7,273 nucleotides of DNA from Nitrospirota bacterium (lineage in GTDB: Bacteria; Nitrospirota_A; Leptospirillia; Leptospirillales; Leptospirillaceae): contig JAKCDE010000043.1 in NCBI GenBank assembly GCA_021838585.1, positions 1-7,273 of the forward strand. The letters are read 5' to 3'. Positions 6,796 through 7,273 of this stretch are shown piece after piece. Each line of letters starts with the position of its first letter. The first letter of the stretch is position 1. The notes beneath the pieces are model-generated. The model ran no database searches, was not told the origin of the DNA, and saw nothing but the letters and a program-made list of their open reading frames with translations. The translations under genes and the position numbers were made by a program.

Positions 6796-6835
6796 GACGG
6801 AGTCGGGCCCTCACGCCAGAAGGGAGGAGGTTCCC

Positions 6836-7273
6836 ATGCGGCCGACCGTGAGATTTCTTTTTTTTCTCCTTGTTCTGGGGTTTGTGGCGGGATGCGCGCC
6901 GTCCATGCTCTCTTCCTCCGCCCGGGAGTGGGCGAAGGGGAAGGTCGCGGGGCCGGCCGTCTTTGCCCGACCGGGGGACTATGAGGGCGAGCGGTACATT
7001 CTGGGCGGCGTCCTCCTGCGGGTCCGTCAGGAGCCCGGGCAGGCCACCCTCCGCCTTCTGGCCTATCCCCTGGACCGCTCCCTCTATCCCGAGACCGGTC
7101 AGCGCCCCCTGGGAGCCGTGACCGTCCTTTGGAAGGGCGCCCCCCTCTCCTCCCTGGTCATGCCGGGCAACCGCCTGACCGTTGCCGGAACGCTCCTTCC
7201 GCCTCCGGACCGCAAGACCCTTCGCCTCCAGGCCCACATCCTCTCGCCCGATACGTGTGTTCCGGCGGGAGGG
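6836..7273 (+). CDS. Slp-family outer-membrane lipoprotein (5' part, cut by window end)
   Basis: The first 146 residues are present and the frame is open to the edge. A lipoprotein signal is clear: MRPTVRFLFFLLVLGFVAGC, lipobox VAGC with Cys20, and Ala at +2, which predicts outer-membrane sorting in proteobacterial systems. The mature part follows the Slp (starvation-inducible lipoprotein) pattern known from E. coli Slp: PGDYEGERYILGGVLLRVRQ at 46-65, LRLLAYPLDRSLYP at 72-85, then a linker and GNRLTVAGTL at 111-120. About 40 residues are probably missing, judged from the usual family length of about 180-190. The start is secure: GGGAGGAGG (6822-6830) lies five bases before the ATG. The usual hydrophobic-pocket function of Slp is not established; the family is linked to stress and acid conditions in E. 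coli. A run of eight T lies in the signal-peptide codons. It begins 40 bases after the remnant's stop. Confidence 0.87.
   Translation, partial: MRPTVRFLFFLLVLGFVAGCAPSMLSSSAREWAKGKVAGPAVFARPGDYEGERYILGGVLLRVRQEPGQATLRLLAYPLDRSLYPETGQRPLGAVTVLWKGAPLSSLVMPGNRLTVAGTLLPPPDRKTLRLQAHILSPDTCVPAGG

Noticed and set aside
5510..7237. 575-codon antisense open frame opposite the exported protein and lipoprotein genes
   Set aside because: Its translation is Gly/Arg/Pro/His-rich and disordered-looking, and it lies opposite two forward genes with signal peptides. Long antisense frames are expected opposite genes with high third-position GC.

Overview
The window comes from a GC-rich Gram-negative (diderm) genome. 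A type VI secretion (T6SS) gene, an outer-membrane barrel, a signal-peptide protein and a lipoprotein are all on the + strand. I cannot fix the genus from the sequence. An acidophilic Nitrospirota such as Leptospirillum is only a guess, based on overall flavour rather than a diagnostic feature.

Layout. (1) 1-1917: a small unrecognised gene, possibly starting just before the window, followed one base later by a long-form tssA (VasJ/VCA0119 type), the only certain T6SS component here. (2) 1996-2355: a 119-residue protein of unknown function with its own strong ribosome-binding site. (3) 2356-2935: about 580 bases with no convincing gene but with two clusters of short inverted repeats, the second ending about 90 bases before the next start. 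(4) 2936-5059: an exported protein whose C-terminal half reads as a ShlB/FhaC/HecB-type (TpsB, Omp85 superfamily) beta-barrel. Its N-terminal half is not a recognisable POTRA pair and instead holds two diverged copies of an approximately 80-residue unit. The tip motif VRGY/F expected in the barrel is not present. (5) 5226-6721: a 143-residue unrecognised ORF overlapping an approximately 360-residue exported protein of unknown function. (6) 6709-6795: a remnant matching the last 28 codons of the 1996-2355 gene. (7) 6836 to the end: the 5' part of an Slp-family outer-membrane lipoprotein, cut by the window edge.

How it may work together. TssA belongs to the cytoplasmic/baseplate side of a T6SS whose other genes would lie upstream. 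From 2936 onward the content changes to cell-envelope proteins: an outer-membrane barrel, an exported soluble protein and an outer-membrane lipoprotein, all co-directional and closely spaced. No TpsA-type exoprotein is seen, so the barrel is an orphan within the window. A functional link between the envelope set and the T6SS is only positional inference. The duplicated C-terminal fragment shows that the same small gene family once stood at both ends of the 2.2-6.8 kb interval, which suggests rearrangement or cassette exchange there.
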